Source: Marinococcus halophilus (lineage in GTDB: Bacteria; Bacillota; Bacilli; Bacillales; Marinococcaceae). From it: a stretch of 64,000 nt of DNA. Position numbers and translations under genes: made by a program. A model generated the notes under the pieces. The model searched no databases, was not told the DNA's origin, and was given only the letters and a program-made list of their open reading frames with translations. Each line of letters starts with the position of its first letter. The first letter of the stretch is position 1. The stretch covers positions 1 through 64,000 of the forward strand of contig NZ_NPFA01000003.1 of NCBI RefSeq assembly GCF_002265875.1. The letters run 5' to 3'. Positions 45,666 through 55,437 of the stretch are shown in pieces.

Positions 45666-46502
45666 TCAGCGCCTGAAATTCCACTCATCGGTCTCGTATC
45701 GTTCTGCTGCCAGCGCCTCTACTTCTTTCTCCTGGTCCGCAGTTAGCTGATACTCTTCAAGGTCGGCATGCAGACCGTCGGCAAATCCTTCTTTAAAAGC
45801 ACTCCTCAGATCTTCCAGCGTGAATGGTTTGTCTGTAAGCTCGTTGATCGCGACGGCTTTATTTTTAAAAGCCTGCTGCATTCTTTCCCGAACGCGCTCA
45901 CTCGGATACTTAAACAAATCAAATAACTTGTCCTCATCCAGGTCCAGAATAATTGATCCGTGCTGCAGGATGACCCCGCGCTGTCTTGTCTGGGCACTTC
46001 CGGCAATTTTCCGGTCCTCTACGACCAGCTCATACCATGACGAGGCGTCAAAACAGTTAGCCGAACGGGGATTCTTTAACGAGTCTTCCTCCTCCTTCGT
46101 TTTCGGCACGGAAAAATAAGCATCCAGGCCAAGCTTTAAAAACCCCTGTAAAATTCCTTCCGAGAGTACCCGGTAGGCCTCGGTCACCGTTTCCGGCATT
46201 TCCGGATGATCTTCTGAAACAATAATGCTGTAGGTCAGCTCCTGATCGTGCAGAACCGCCCGGCCTCCCGTCGGCCGGCGCACAAAACCTACACCGTGCT
46301 TTTCCACTGCCTCCATATCAATATCCTTTTTTGCCTTCTGAAAGTAACCGACTGACAGCGTCGGCGGATTCCATCCGTAAAACCTTATCACTGGCGGAAT
46401 TTGCCCTTCACTGTGCCACTGCAGCAGTTTTTCGTCGAGAGCCATATTATAGGCCGGCGACCGGTTGCCTGAATCTATAAAAAGCCAAGTATCTTTTGCC
46501 AT
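45666..46502 (-). CDS. lipM: Octanoyltransferase LipM
   Basis: 278 residues of the BPL/LPL catalytic domain family. [12 protein letters not shown] and the Lys in [11 protein letters not shown] form the lipoyl site. Cys150, in [12 protein letters not shown], is the acyl-thioester nucleophile of LipM. It moves octanoyl from ACP to GcvH, the first step of lipoate assembly in Bacillus. Its neighbours yqhL and gcvPB are as in B. subtilis. Confidence 0.92.
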   Translation of the reverse strand: MAKDTWLFIDSGNRSPAYNMALDEKLLQWHSEGQIPPVIRFYGWNPPTLSVGYFQKAKKDIDMEAVEKHGVGFVRRPTGGRAVLHDQELTYSIIVSEDHPEMPETVTEAYRVLSEGILQGFLKLGLDAYFSVPKTKEEEDSLKNPRSANCFDASSWYELVVEDRKIAGSAQTRQRGVILQHGSIILDLDEDKLFDLFKYPSERVRERMQQAFKNKAVAINELTDKPFTLEDLRSAFKEGFADGLHADLEEYQLTADQEKEVEALAAERYETDEWNFRR

Positions 46503-46666
46503 TAACGTTCATCTCTCTTTCTCAATTTTTCCACTTCCATTGTAGCAGAGATCACTGCGTTCCATATATAAAAATGACCGCCCATTAATTAGAAATCTGG
46601 CAAAGCAACGGGGTTATGCGTTATAATTAATTTGCAATCGACCTGGAAAGAGGTGAAATAATATAT

Positions 46667-47059
46667 ATGATATTTGAATGGTTATGGGTAATGCTCATTG
46701 CAGTATTAGTTTTTCTGATTGTACGCCGGTTTGTCGGACCGAAGGACTTAACTGCATTACCACAGGAAGATTTTATCAAAGGCTATCGTAAAGCCCAGCT
46801 TATCGATGTGCGTGAGCCGAAAGAATACGATGGCGGACACATTCTCGGGGCCCGGAATATTCCCGTTTCGCAAATGAAGCAGCGGATGGTTGAAATCCGG
46901 GAAGACCAGCCTGTTTATTTATACTGCCAGTCTGGCATGCGTTCAAAGCAAGCCGCAAAGCTGATCAAAAAGCATAAGGGAAACCGGGATATTTACCACC
47001 TGAAAGGCGGATTTAAGCGCTGGACAGGCAAAATCAGTAAAAAGAAAAAAAGCGCATAA
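46667..47059 (+). CDS. Membrane-anchored rhodanese-domain protein (YqhL)
   Basis: 130 residues: one N-terminal membrane helix (about 3-20) then a rhodanese domain at about 35-125. The active-site loop is YCQSGMRS with an intact Cys, and DVREPKEYDGGHI is typical. It may transfer sulfur at the membrane face. The start ATG 46667 follows AAAGAGGTG. Confidence 0.87.
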   Translation: MIFEWLWVMLIAVLVFLIVRRFVGPKDLTALPQEDFIKGYRKAQLIDVREPKEYDGGHILGARNIPVSQMKQRMVEIREDQPVYLYCQSGMRSKQAAKLIKKHKGNRDIYHLKGGFKRWTGKISKKKKSA

Positions 47060-47062
47060 TTA

Positions 47063-47095
47063 AAGGGAAGAGCAGGCGCTGCTCTTCCCTTTTTG
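47063..47095. terminator. Terminator between yqhL and gcvPB
   Basis: GGGAAGAGCA (47065-47074) pairs with TGCTCTTCCC (47080-47089), followed by five Ts. Confidence 0.88.
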
Positions 47096-47116
47096 TGTTT
47101 AATTTTCCTTTTATCG

Positions 47117-48598
47117 TTATTTCATGGATTTGAGCGAGGTTTCAGTATTATACGTCAGTACCGGTTTTCGTGCTGCCAGCGTCTCATCCAGTCTTCCGAC
47201 TACGGTAGTATGAGGCGCTTCCTGTACCATTTCCGAGCTTTCCTCTGCCTCCCTGGCAATTTCAATCATGGCATCTGCGAAGGCATCAAGCGTTTCTTTG
47301 GCCTCGGTTTCGGTCGGTTCAACCATCATGCACTCTTCGACATTAATCGGAAAATAAATCGTTGGCGGATGATAGCCGTAATCCAGCAGTCGTTTAGCTA
47401 TATCAAGCGTTCGTACTCCAAGCTGTTTCTGGCGCCTTCCTGATATAACAAATTCGTGCTTGCAGTGACGGCCATACGGAAGGTCAAAATAAGGCTCGAG
47501 CCGTCTCATTAAATAATTGGCGTTCAGCACTGCATATTCCGAAACTTTTTTGAGTCCCTCTGCACCCATCGTCCGGATATAGGTATAAGCACGTACGTTA
47601 ATGCCAAAGTTCCCGTAATACGGCTTTACGCGGCCGATGGAATGCGGACGGTCTTTGTCCCAGTAGTACTTATCATTTTCTTTCGTGAGTACCGGCCCGG
47701 GCAGATAAGGGATCAGCTCTTTTTTTACGCCCACCGGACCGCTGCCGGGACCGCCGCCTCCATGTGGGCCGGTGAATGTTTTATGGAGATTTAAGTGTAC
47801 AACGTCAAAGCCCATATCTCCGGGCCTTGTGATGCCCATGATAGCATTGGAGTTGGCTCCGTCGTAATATAAACGCCCGCCAGCCCGGTGAATCGTATCC
47901 GCTATTTCCATAATGTCTTCTTCAAACAGCCCAAGCGTGTTTGGATTCGTGAGCATAAGGGCAGCCGTTCTTTCGCCCGTAACTTCTTTTAGATGCTCAA
48001 GATCCACCAGGCCCCGGGCGTCCGTCCGGACCGTCACATGATCAAATCCTGCCACTGTTGCTGAAGCAGGGTTCGTTCCGTGCGCAGAGTCGGGGACGAT
48101 CACTTCGGTGCGTTCCGTTTCACCGTTTGCTTCGTGAAGCGCCCGTATCAGCATCAGGCCGGTCCACTCTCCCTGGGCGCCGGCTGCCGGCTGCAGAGTG
48201 ACTTCGTCCATGCCGGTTATTTCAGCCAGGGCCTGCTGCAGGTCGTGCATCATTTCGAGATTCCCCTGCACCTGAGTCTCCGGCTGATACGGATGCGTCG
48301 CGGCAAATCCAGCCATGCGGGCAGTTTCTTCATTGATCTTCGGATTGTATTTCATTGTGCAGGAGCCGAGAGGATAAAAACCAGAATCCACCCCGTAGTT
48401 CCGGTTCGACAGGGCCGTATAGTGGCGTACTAACTGGAGCTCGGACACTTCCGGGAGCGCCGGTTCTTCGTTGCGGATACTAGCCTCCGGCAAAATGTCA
48501 CTTAGGCTTTGCTCAGGAATATTTGTTTCGGGAAGCGAATACGCTACCCGGCCTGATTTGCTCTGTTCAAAAATTAATGGCTGGTTAGGCTGTTTCAT
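47117..48598 (-). CDS. gcvPB: Glycine dehydrogenase (decarboxylating) subunit 2
   Basis: 493 residues from ATG 48598 ([12 protein letters not shown]) behind TTGGAGG; a longer reading into gcvPA is rejected. The PLP Lys is in [31 protein letters not shown] and ERFG-type dimer segments are present. With GcvPA it forms the two-subunit P-protein. Its start overlaps the end of gcvPA by 14 bases. Confidence 0.94.
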   Translation of the reverse strand: MKQPNQPLIFEQSKSGRVAYSLPETNIPEQSLSDILPEASIRNEEPALPEVSELQLVRHYTALSNRNYGVDSGFYPLGSCTMKYNPKINEETARMAGFAATHPYQPETQVQGNLEMMHDLQQALAEITGMDEVTLQPAAGAQGEWTGLMLIRALHEANGETERTEVIVPDSAHGTNPASATVAGFDHVTVRTDARGLVDLEHLKEVTGERTAALMLTNPNTLGLFEEDIMEIADTIHRAGGRLYYDGANSNAIMGITRPGDMGFDVVHLNLHKTFTGPHGGGGPGSGPVGVKKELIPYLPGPVLTKENDKYYWDKDRPHSIGRVKPYYGNFGINVRAYTYIRTMGAEGLKKVSEYAVLNANYLMRRLEPYFDLPYGRHCKHEFVISGRRQKQLGVRTLDIAKRLLDYGYHPPTIYFPINVEECMMVEPTETEAKETLDAFADAMIEIAREAEESSEMVQEAPHTTVVGRLDETLAARKPVLTYNTETSLKSMK

Positions 48599-49946
48599 GT
48601 ATAAGCACCTCCAATTGGTCGGCAAAGGTTTCAAGCTGTTCTCTTGTCCGAAGTTCGGTCACACATACGAGCATCTGGCCTTTTTTATCCGCTGAAACCT
48701 TCCCTAAATCATAACCGCCAATGATTCCATGCTGAAATAATTGTTCATTTACCTCCGATACCGGCCGGCTGAGATTGATGACAAATTCATTAAACGACGG
48801 TGATTCGTGGACCACCTGTATTCCTTTTTGCTTTAGCAGCTGCTTTAAAAAGTGAGTACCTTTAATATTTCGTTCTGCTGTTTCCCTCAAGCCTTTTTTA
48901 CCGAGAGCTGTCATCGCTACAGAAGCCGCCAACGCATTCAAAGCCTGGTTCGAGCAAATGTTGGAGGTCGCTTTATCCCGGCGGATGTGCTGCTCTCTTG
49001 CCTGGAGGGTCAGTACGTAGCCGCGGCTTCCGTCTTCATCTTCAGTCTGCCCGACAAGCCGTCCGGGAACTTTTCGAATGTGTTTTTTGGTAGTCGCGAA
49101 AAAACCACAGTGCGGTCCGCCAAACTGCATCGGGATGCCAAGCGGCTGGGCGTCTCCCGCAACAATATCCGCCCCAAAGTGCCCAGGGGGCGTCAGTATG
49201 CCCAGGGACAGAGGATTAGCAGAAACAATCATTAAAGAATTTTCTTTGTCGGCTGCCTGTCTTACAGCCGCTAAATCTTCAATGGTTCCGTAGAAGTTCG
49301 GGTATTGTACGATTACTCCTGCGGTATCAGCATCGATCGTCTTTTCAAGCTTATCCAGATCCGTGCGGCCATCTTTTTCAGGAACAATTTTCACTGTAAG
49401 GCCGGGGCCTGCCGCATAGGTTTTCAATACATCGAGTGCTTCAGGATGGATGGTTTCTGATACTACAATGGTCCGCCGTTTCCCTCTGTTCTCACTCGCA
49501 GCCATCAGCGCTGCTTCAGCAAGCGCTGTTGGCCCGTCATACATTGACGAATTAGCGATATCCATTCCCGTAAGTTCACTGATCATCGTTTGAAATTCAA
49601 ATATTGCCTGCAGCTCGCCCTGCGAAATTTCAGGCTGGTACGGAGTATACGCCGTATAAAATTCTGAACGCCGTAGCACATGGTCGACGACCGTTGGTAT
49701 ATAATGCTCGTACACCCCTGCTCCGAGATAAGATACACAGTCCTGCACGTTAGCGTTCCTGTCGCTAAGGCGTTTCATTTCCTTTAGAAGGTCCGTTTCC
49801 CCAAGAGCCTTTGGCAGATCCATTTCTCCGGCAAAGCGAATATTTTCCGGCACATCTTCAAATAATTCATCAATGGCATCCACGCCAATTGTTTTGAGCA
49901 TTTCTTCTTTATCTTCACCGGTGACCGGCAAATAGCGATAATCCAT
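48585..49946 (-). CDS. gcvPA: Glycine dehydrogenase (decarboxylating) subunit 1
   Basis: 453 residues with the P-protein N-terminal motifs FLGAG-equivalent [23 protein letters not shown] and [12 protein letters not shown]. It lacks the PLP Lys, which is in GcvPB. The ATG at 49946 has GAGGAGG upstream. It is 18 bases after gcvT. Confidence 0.94.
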   Translation of the reverse strand: MDYRYLPVTGEDKEEMLKTIGVDAIDELFEDVPENIRFAGEMDLPKALGETDLLKEMKRLSDRNANVQDCVSYLGAGVYEHYIPTVVDHVLRRSEFYTAYTPYQPEISQGELQAIFEFQTMISELTGMDIANSSMYDGPTALAEAALMAASENRGKRRTIVVSETIHPEALDVLKTYAAGPGLTVKIVPEKDGRTDLDKLEKTIDADTAGVIVQYPNFYGTIEDLAAVRQAADKENSLMIVSANPLSLGILTPPGHFGADIVAGDAQPLGIPMQFGGPHCGFFATTKKHIRKVPGRLVGQTEDEDGSRGYVLTLQAREQHIRRDKATSNICSNQALNALAASVAMTALGKKGLRETAERNIKGTHFLKQLLKQKGIQVVHESPSFNEFVINLSRPVSEVNEQLFQHGIIGGYDLGKVSADKKGQMLVCVTELRTREQLETFADQLEVLIHETA

Positions 49947-49964
49947 TTTTGACGCCTCCTCGTA

Positions 49965-51071
49965 TTATTTTTTCCGTTTGTAAAAAGGCACAGCTGCCAC
50001 TTTCGCCCGCTTGGCTTTTCCACGCACATCCACCGCTACCGCCTGGTCCAGATTGCTCCATTCGGCATTTAAAAGTGCGAGTCCTACGTTTTTTTTGAGC
50101 GTCGGGGACTGGGTGCCTGTCGTGATCCATCCTATTTCTGCTCCGTCATCATTTCGTACGCCGTATCCCGGACGGGGTATCGCCTTATCGACCATTTCAA
50201 TACCAACCAGCTTGCGTTTCAGTCCTGCTTCTTTTTGTTCCTTTAAAGCTTCTTTTCCGATAAAATCATTTTCTTGCTTCAGCTTTACACAAAAGCCGAT
50301 GCCGGCTTCAAGCGGGGTGATATCTGCACTCAGTTCCTGTCCATACAACGGCAGCTTCGCTTCAAACCTCAGGGTATCCCTTGCGCCAAGTCCACAAGGG
50401 ACAATGCCTCTGCTTTTTCCAGCTTCCATAATAGTCTCCCAGCAGTAAAGCGCATCCCCGGAGCGGCAGTATAATTCAAATCCGTCCTCACCGGTATAGC
50501 CAGTTCTTGATATAAGAACGTTTCCTGTTTCTCCGATAGAAGCACTGGCAGCAAATCGAAAAGGCAATATTTCTGAAAGAGATGCGTCGGTTACTTTCTG
50601 CAGTATCGTTTCCGCCTCCGGGCCCTGCACCGCAATTAATGCTGTCCTTTCTGAGATATCCGTGATGCTTACGTTTTCCGTCCCGTGCCGGCGAAGCCAT
50701 TCGAGGTCCTTCTCAATATTGGCTGCGTTTAAAACAAGCATGTATTTTTCTTCTTCGAGCTGGTACACGAGCAGGTCGTCAACTGTGCCGCCATTTTCAT
50801 AACACATAGCGGTGTACAGCGCTTTGCCGGGCTCCAGGTTTTTTATGTTATTTGTGAGCATGTACTGCAGAAAATCAGCAGCCTCTGGACCCTCTACGAT
50901 CGCCTCGCCCATATGGGAGACGTCGAACAGGCCGGCTTTTGTACGAACCGCTTCGTGTTCGCTTTTGATGCCCGAAAACTGAACTGCCATTTCCCAACCA
51001 CCAAAATCGACAGTTTTAGCTCCGTATTTTTCATACACTGAATACAGCGGAGTTCGTTTTAGTTCTGCCAA
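49965..51071 (-). CDS. gcvT: Aminomethyltransferase (glycine cleavage T-protein)
   Basis: 368 residues. The start is a TTG at 51071 (AELKRTPLYSVYEKYGAK), set by CGAGG 8 bases upstream; a GTG at 51080 overlaps that site. The folate Asp is in the LFDVSHMGE segment (GcvT N-terminal signature), and GYTGEDGFELYC and ARDTLRFEA follow. It releases ammonia and makes methylene-THF. First gene of the gcvT-gcvPA-gcvPB operon under the glycine riboswitch. GcvH is not in the window. Confidence 0.93.
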   Translation of the reverse strand: MAELKRTPLYSVYEKYGAKTVDFGGWEMAVQFSGIKSEHEAVRTKAGLFDVSHMGEAIVEGPEAADFLQYMLTNNIKNLEPGKALYTAMCYENGGTVDDLLVYQLEEEKYMLVLNAANIEKDLEWLRRHGTENVSITDISERTALIAVQGPEAETILQKVTDASLSEILPFRFAASASIGETGNVLISRTGYTGEDGFELYCRSGDALYCWETIMEAGKSRGIVPCGLGARDTLRFEAKLPLYGQELSADITPLEAGIGFCVKLKQENDFIGKEALKEQKEAGLKRKLVGIEMVDKAIPRPGYGVRNDDGAEIGWITTGTQSPTLKKNVGLALLNAEWSNLDQAVAVDVRGKAKRAKVAAVPFYKRKK

Positions 51072-51121
51072 AGAAATCACCTCGTTTAATTATTTTTCTG
51101 AAAAATCAAAACAGTAAAAAA

Positions 51122-51163
51122 CAAAAAAAGACAGAGCTCCCATGAATTATGGAAGCTCTGTCC
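51122..51163 (-). terminator. Terminator of the glycine riboswitch
   Basis: On the minus strand GACAGAGCT-TCC pairs with GGGAGCTCTGTC and TTTTTTTG follows. The left arm overlaps the 3' end of the second aptamer (GGACAGAG). Confidence 0.88.
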
Positions 51164-51330
51164 TATAACCAGAAAGTTTCTCCTTTCCGCAATGCAGAAA
51201 GAGTGTCTTCGTGGGTGGCTTCAAAAGAAGCGCTCTCCAGAGGAGCGTCCAGTAAGAGTCTGTTTGCCTGAGAGATTCACCTGTTACGGTTTGCTCCTTC
51301 GGCGCTGCCTGGCAGTCTCTCCCCTTACCA
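51160..51330 (-). ncRNA. Tandem glycine riboswitch controlling gcvT-gcvPA-gcvPB
   Basis: On the minus strand aptamer 1 has GGGGAGAG, GCGCCGAAGGAGCAA and CTCTCAGGCAAA, all canonical. Aptamer 2 opens with CTCTGGAGAGCGC and ends GGACAGAG, the typical frame, but its core reads CACCCACGAAGACAC where GCACCGAAGGGGCAA-like sequence is expected, and CTCTCAGG is CTTTCTGG. Glycine binding should block the terminator and turn the operon on. The altered second core suggests one functional aptamer. Confidence 0.9.
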
Positions 51331-51367
51331 TCATCCGCGCATTATATGTACGTTCTTATTTGCTCAT

Positions 51368-51396
51368 ATTTTATCATTAATTCATATAAAAACCAA
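51368..51396 (-). promoter_or_regulatory. Candidate promoter of the glycine-cleavage transcript
   Basis: On the minus strand TTGGTT (51396-51391) and TAAAAT (51373-51368) are 17 bases apart, about 40 bases before aptamer 1. Confidence 0.5.
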
Positions 51397-51527
51397 TGCT
51401 AAAAAAAATGAAACCGAACATTTTCAATAAAACCATATTAATTATTCGTATGTATGTGCAGATCGGTTATTTCTTCCGGGAAAAATATTGTTTATACTAA
51501 AGACAGTATACTAATTGGAGGGAAACT

Positions 51528-52169
51528 ATGAACTGGAAACAGCTACCGCTTGGACCACTGCAGACAAACTGCTATGTTCTGTACGATAATGATAAAAACG
51601 CTGTTATTATTGACCCGGCCGGTGATGCCGATAAACTGCTCACCTTTCTCCAGGAAAACGAGCTTCACCCCGTAGCAATTCTGTTAACACACGCCCATTT
51701 TGATCATATTGGGGCGCTTGATACTGCTCGGGAAGCATACAATATCCCGGTTTATCTTCACGAACAGGAAAGTGACTGGCTTGAAGACCCTCAGAAAAAC
51801 GGTTCGGGCCGTATGATGCCAGAGGCTGCATTTACCACGAAGCCTGCCGATCACTTGCTGCAGTCAGAAGGAAGGCTTCAATTTGGCGGTTTTGAATTTC
51901 AATGGCTTCACACACCGGGGCATTCCCCGGGAAGTGTTTCCTATTGGCATAAAGAAACTAACACAGTATTTTCTGGTGACGTGTTGTTTTCAGGCGGGGT
52001 TGGCCGGACCGATCTCTACGGCGGCGATATGGATACACTGTTAGCCTCCATACACGAGCAGCTGCTTGACCTTCCTGAAAATACGGTTGTAGCCTGCGGC
52101 CACGGCCCCTTTACAGATATCGAAACCGAAATGAATTCCAATCCGTTTATTAATGGATTTGGTGCATAA
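51528..52169 (+). CDS. MBL-fold metallo-hydrolase (YqgX / glyoxalase II-like)
   Basis: 213 residues. Zinc motif HAHFDHIG near 55-62, second His in HTPGHSPGS, Asp in FSGDVLF, and final His in GHGPFTDIETE. Similar to the short YqgX proteins of Bacillus that hydrolyse S-lactoyl-bacillithiol-type thioesters; the exact substrate is inferred. ATG 51528 has GGAGGG. It is divergent from the gcv operon. Confidence 0.87.
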   Translation: MNWKQLPLGPLQTNCYVLYDNDKNAVIIDPAGDADKLLTFLQENELHPVAILLTHAHFDHIGALDTAREAYNIPVYLHEQESDWLEDPQKNGSGRMMPEAAFTTKPADHLLQSEGRLQFGGFEFQWLHTPGHSPGSVSYWHKETNTVFSGDVLFSGGVGRTDLYGGDMDTLLASIHEQLLDLPENTVVACGHGPFTDIETEMNSNPFINGFGA

Positions 52170-52172
52170 TGT

Positions 52173-52208
52173 GATAAGGACCCCTGTTTTTAAACAGAGG
52201 TCCTTTTA
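52173..52208. terminator. Terminator between the MBL-fold and CapA genes
   Basis: AAGGACCCCTGTTT / AAACAGAGGTCCTT stem at 52176-52205, one mismatch, Ts after. Confidence 0.83.
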
Positions 52209-52278
52209 TAATATATTACAGTGTTTGAAATTATCTTGAGCCCGGCTCCCTGTTTTCATCTGAATACTAAGATGCCCG

Positions 52279-53391
52279 TTACTCTGCTTCTTCCATCCAT
52301 TGATATACGTGTTCATGCAGCTCTTGTTCCGTTTCTCCGCCTTCAGCCGGGTGCTCTGCTTCAGCCATCGGTTTTACCGTATATTGGTCTTCAGGGCCCG
52401 GAACTACCTGAGTAAAGTCAACGTTTGGGTTCGTTATGTTTATTTTTTCCCCGTCTTTTTCTATATCGAATGTTGCAATGCCGCCTGTATCGGTATAGTC
52501 CGTATCCTGCCCGGAATAAAAATTACCAAGCGAATAATAAACCAGCGTCTCATTGCCTTCTTCGCCCTCCACCCATTCCATCGGCTGAAGCACGTGAGGA
52601 TGGTGGCCAAGAACTACGTCCACTTCCAGATCTGCAAGAAACTGAGCCAGTTCTTTCTGTTCTTCATTGGGGAGTCTTTCGTATTCACTTCCCCAGTGCA
52701 TATTCACTACCACAACATCCGATTCATCTCTCATCGCTTCAACGTCTTCCTGTATTTGTTCCTTATCAATTTTCTGAACGACATAATCGTGCTCCTCCGG
52801 AATCGAAATGCCGTTCAACCCATACGTATAAGATAGAAAACCAATATCAACGTCTTTCACGTTTACGATACGCTTGCGCTCTGCATCCTCTTCGTCTTTA
52901 TATACCCCTACGTAGTCCATGCCAATCTGCTCATAATGATTAATCGCGTTATTTACAGCTTCCATTCCGCGGTCGAGTGTATGGTTATTGGCCCCGGAAA
53001 GCATGTCCACTCCGGCATCCTGAAGATCATCTACAATCGCGTACGGGCTGTTAAAAGAAGGATAAGCTGACAAGCCGAGCTCTTCCCCGCCAGGGATCGA
53101 TTCCTGGTTCACAATCATATAATCCGGTTCCTTAAGCATGGGCGTAACTGCCTTCAACGCCGGCGTGAAGTCATACTCTCCGTCTTCTTCCATCCTTTTA
53201 TATACGCGTCCATGCAGCAGCACATCCCCAGCTGCTCCAACCGTGACGCTCTCATCTTCCTGTTTTTGCTCCTGTCTTTCAGTCTCTTTTTGTGTCTCTG
53301 AATTTTCGTTTTCCTGCGCTGATTCTTCCCCGGTGCTGCAGCCGCTCAGAACAATAAAACCAACAGTTATGCCTGCATAAAATTTTCGCAT
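52279..53391 (-). CDS. CapA-family lipoprotein
   Basis: 370 residues. A lipoprotein signal peptide ends LSGC (Cys18), then an acidic Glu/Gln linker to about residue 48. The CapA (PGA_cap) domain has GAAGDVLLHG, NQESIPGG, SGANNHTLDRG, HWGSEYE and LGHHPHVLQP, a calcineurin-like metallophosphoesterase layout. Characterised relatives take part in poly-gamma-glutamate export or retention. No capB or capC is nearby, so its role as a capsule protein is uncertain. Confidence 0.85.
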   Translation of the reverse strand: MRKFYAGITVGFIVLSGCSTGEESAQENENSETQKETERQEQKQEDESVTVGAAGDVLLHGRVYKRMEEDGEYDFTPALKAVTPMLKEPDYMIVNQESIPGGEELGLSAYPSFNSPYAIVDDLQDAGVDMLSGANNHTLDRGMEAVNNAINHYEQIGMDYVGVYKDEEDAERKRIVNVKDVDIGFLSYTYGLNGISIPEEHDYVVQKIDKEQIQEDVEAMRDESDVVVVNMHWGSEYERLPNEEQKELAQFLADLEVDVVLGHHPHVLQPMEWVEGEEGNETLVYYSLGNFYSGQDTDYTDTGGIATFDIEKDGEKINITNPNVDFTQVVPGPEDQYTVKPMAEAEHPAEGGETEQELHEHVYQWMEEAE

Positions 53392-53484
53392 GAGTCCCTC
53401 TTTTCATTCAAATAGAATTACTAGTCGAAATATACTATAAGTTTACTAATAACTTCATAGAAATTGAAGGGGTTTCATAGCTTT

Positions 53485-53958
53485 TCATGGCTGCCGGGGA
53501 GAAACGTTTTTTCTTCCACGGATAATTAGTATTCCCAAAATACATAATAGCGGTACAATCACCCACCATTCCTGAGTAAGCAACGGATAGGAAAAGTTTT
53601 TCGTGGCCACTGGGTATAAAAGCTGGGTGCCATTTCCAAGAAAGTCAATCAGCATAGAGCCCGCCCCCAGCGTAACAAACGCAGCCGCCCAGGCTTTAGG
53701 AAATCCTCCACCCAAGGCAGGGCGAACAACTGCAGCGAGCGCCGCAGCAATAAACGGCATTGTTAAAAGCGTATGAAAGATATAGTTGCCAAATAATTTT
53801 GGAATATCAGGCACTAGTACTATCGCCCCGAATGCCATGATTTTCAGGCGATCTGAACTGATTAACCACGGGCTTCCGTAAAATATATACATTATCGCTG
53901 CACCAGTCAGCAGGTGAAGCAGTGTGCTTGGTACATGTTCAATTAAAATTTCAATCAC
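53485..53958 (-). CDS. Multi-span membrane hypothetical protein
   Basis: 157 residues with about four hydrophobic helices and few charges. The motif VPDIPKLFGNYIFHT with Asp and His inside a helix end recalls membrane-bound metal-dependent hydrolases of the YdjM/DUF457 kind, but the match is loose. The start is GTG 53958 after AAGGA. It is monocistronic. Confidence 0.6.
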   Translation of the reverse strand: MIEILIEHVPSTLLHLLTGAAIMYIFYGSPWLISSDRLKIMAFGAIVLVPDIPKLFGNYIFHTLLTMPFIAAALAAVVRPALGGGFPKAWAAAFVTLGAGSMLIDFLGNGTQLLYPVATKNFSYPLLTQEWWVIVPLLCILGILIIRGRKNVSPRQP

Positions 53959-54113
53959 AGGCGGTCCTTCTTTCTGCTGGAGATGATTGTTTTATTCACG
54001 GTTTTTTATTTTCATAAACTTTATCCGGGGTGCTCTAATTAACCAGGTTGGATTATACAGCTGTCAGGGTATGAAAAGAAAAGCACACAATTTATTTTCA
54101 GGAGTGATTTATA

Positions 54114-54445
54114 ATGATTTCCGTGGAAAAACCTTCTGCACTCAACCGGGCGAGAAAGAAAAAAGTTGAGGCAATGAAGGCTGAAGGAGACTTTGCCAGC
54201 CAGTTGAAAACCATTCTGGTTTTCAGCACATCGATAAGCACTCAGCTGACAAAATGGACAACAGCTTTCGCCCGAAAAAAGCTATTTTTGCTCTTACCGG
54301 GGAAAAAATGTCCTTAAAAGACATAGCTTTTGTCATTAAATTAAAAGGATTTAACGGCCTTTATCGTTTGTTTTCCGCTTATAGTACTGTTTCTCATACA
54401 AATGAGTCTAGCGAAGCAGTCGTTATTTTTCAGCGGCGCCGTTAA
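54114..54445 (+). pseudogene. Probable frameshifted gene of unknown family
   Basis: ATG 54114 has CAGGAG upstream and opens a charged sequence (KPSALNRARKKKVEAMKAEGDFAS). Soon after, another frame takes over coding character, running through SADKMDNSFRPKKAIFALTGEK and ending VVIFQRRR at 54445. The total length is not a multiple of three, so a shift of one or two bases near 54200 is likely. Two small overlapping genes are the alternative reading. Family not recognised. Confidence 0.45.
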
Positions 54446-54627
54446 TGGAGACTATATAAAAAAACCAAATCCGTCTTTTATTCTTGCCTAAGCACAGCAT
54501 ACGGCCAATGGTTTGTATAGACAAACCGTTACCTGCTTCCATATACTATTAATAGGTGAATAGACAGAAAAAGCGGGGCCTTTTTGTTTTTCCTGTCGAA
54601 TTTTAAATTTCTACATATTACAGAGGA

Positions 54628-54913
54628 GTGGGTAGTTTAACGCAAGCACCGTTTCGAGCGGAACATGCTGGGAGTTTCCTTCGTCCGGAGCGACTTAAAA
54701 AAGCCCGGCAACGGTATTCAGATGGTGAATTAAGCGCCGAAGCACTATGGGCCGTTACTGCAGGAAGCTGAAAAACATACGCCGCTTGAACAACCCGGTT
54801 TAAGCCCGCAGTGCGGCTTTGCTTCTACCGAAGAAGGTAATATTTTTACAGAAGAAGAGCAATGGGCGAAAGTACGCCACGTCGTTTCTCTTGCCGAAGA
54901 CGTCTGGAATTAA
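54628..54913 (+). pseudogene. Remnant of a YxjG/YxjH-type cobalamin-independent methionine synthase
   Basis: The first 40 codons read TQAPFRAEHAGSFLRPERLKKAR, the N-terminus of the short MetE-like proteins YxjG/YxjH. After a stop near 54770 a different frame gives SPQCGFASTEEGN and ends WAKVRHVVSLAEDVWN, the C-terminus of the same family with its zinc-ligand Cys. About 280 internal codons are missing, so this is an internal deletion with frameshift. No S-box leader is visible upstream. A strong terminator still follows. Confidence 0.82.
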
Positions 54914-54925
54914 GTATTCGGAAAA

Positions 54926-54952
54926 GAAGCCGGCGCCCCGGCTTCTTTTTTT
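54926..54952 (+). terminator. Terminator after the methionine synthase remnant
   Basis: GAAGCCGG (54926-54933) pairs with CCGGCTTC (54938-54945), followed by seven Ts. Confidence 0.88.
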
Positions 54953-55074
54953 ATCACACCCACGAAGAGTAATGATTTATCTCTTCGCTGCGTTCGAATG
55001 CATAAATCTTTTCTGGCATTTATCACGGTCCCAATATTATAATTTCAGTAAGTATAAAAAAGGTGGAAGATAAA

Positions 55075-55437
55075 ATGGTGATGGAAAGAGATATGGAAGC
55101 AATCAGGAAGCTGTTGATCGACTTGAAGGAGCAAAAACCCGGCTTCAGCCTGACATCCAAAAACGAAGAAACCGATTATTACATGTATTTGCTCACCGAA
55201 GGAGGCCTGATTGAGGCTACCCGCCACAAAACATTAAGCAAGCAGGTAACAAGCTATCACAATATTAAAATCACTTTTGCCGGCCATGATTTCATTGATG
55301 TGGCCGAGGATGAGGATATTTGGAACAGAACTCAGGAAAAAGCCATGGAAAAGGGCTGGTCAATGTCCAATATCCCTCTGACCGTTTTGACTGACCTACT
55401 TAAAACTACGCTCTACCAGCATTTAAGCAATGACTGA
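55075..55437 (+). CDS. DUF2513-domain protein
   Basis: 120 residues from ATG 55075, behind AAAAAGGTGG; a GTG at 55063 inside that site is rejected. The pattern MERDMEAIRKLLIDLKEQ, then the winged-helix-like LLTEGGLIEA and ITFAGHDFIDVAEDEDIW, is typical of DUF2513, often phage-linked. The function is unknown; a DNA-binding fold is suggested. No other phage genes are close. Confidence 0.75.
   Translation: MVMERDMEAIRKLLIDLKEQKPGFSLTSKNEETDYYMYLLTEGGLIEATRHKTLSKQVTSYHNIKITFAGHDFIDVAEDEDIWNRTQEKAMEKGWSMSNIPLTVLTDLLKTTLYQHLSND

Noticed and set aside
48585-48634. Longer N-terminus of GcvPB starting inside gcvPA
   Set aside because: The TTGGAGG site and family length support the start at 48598.
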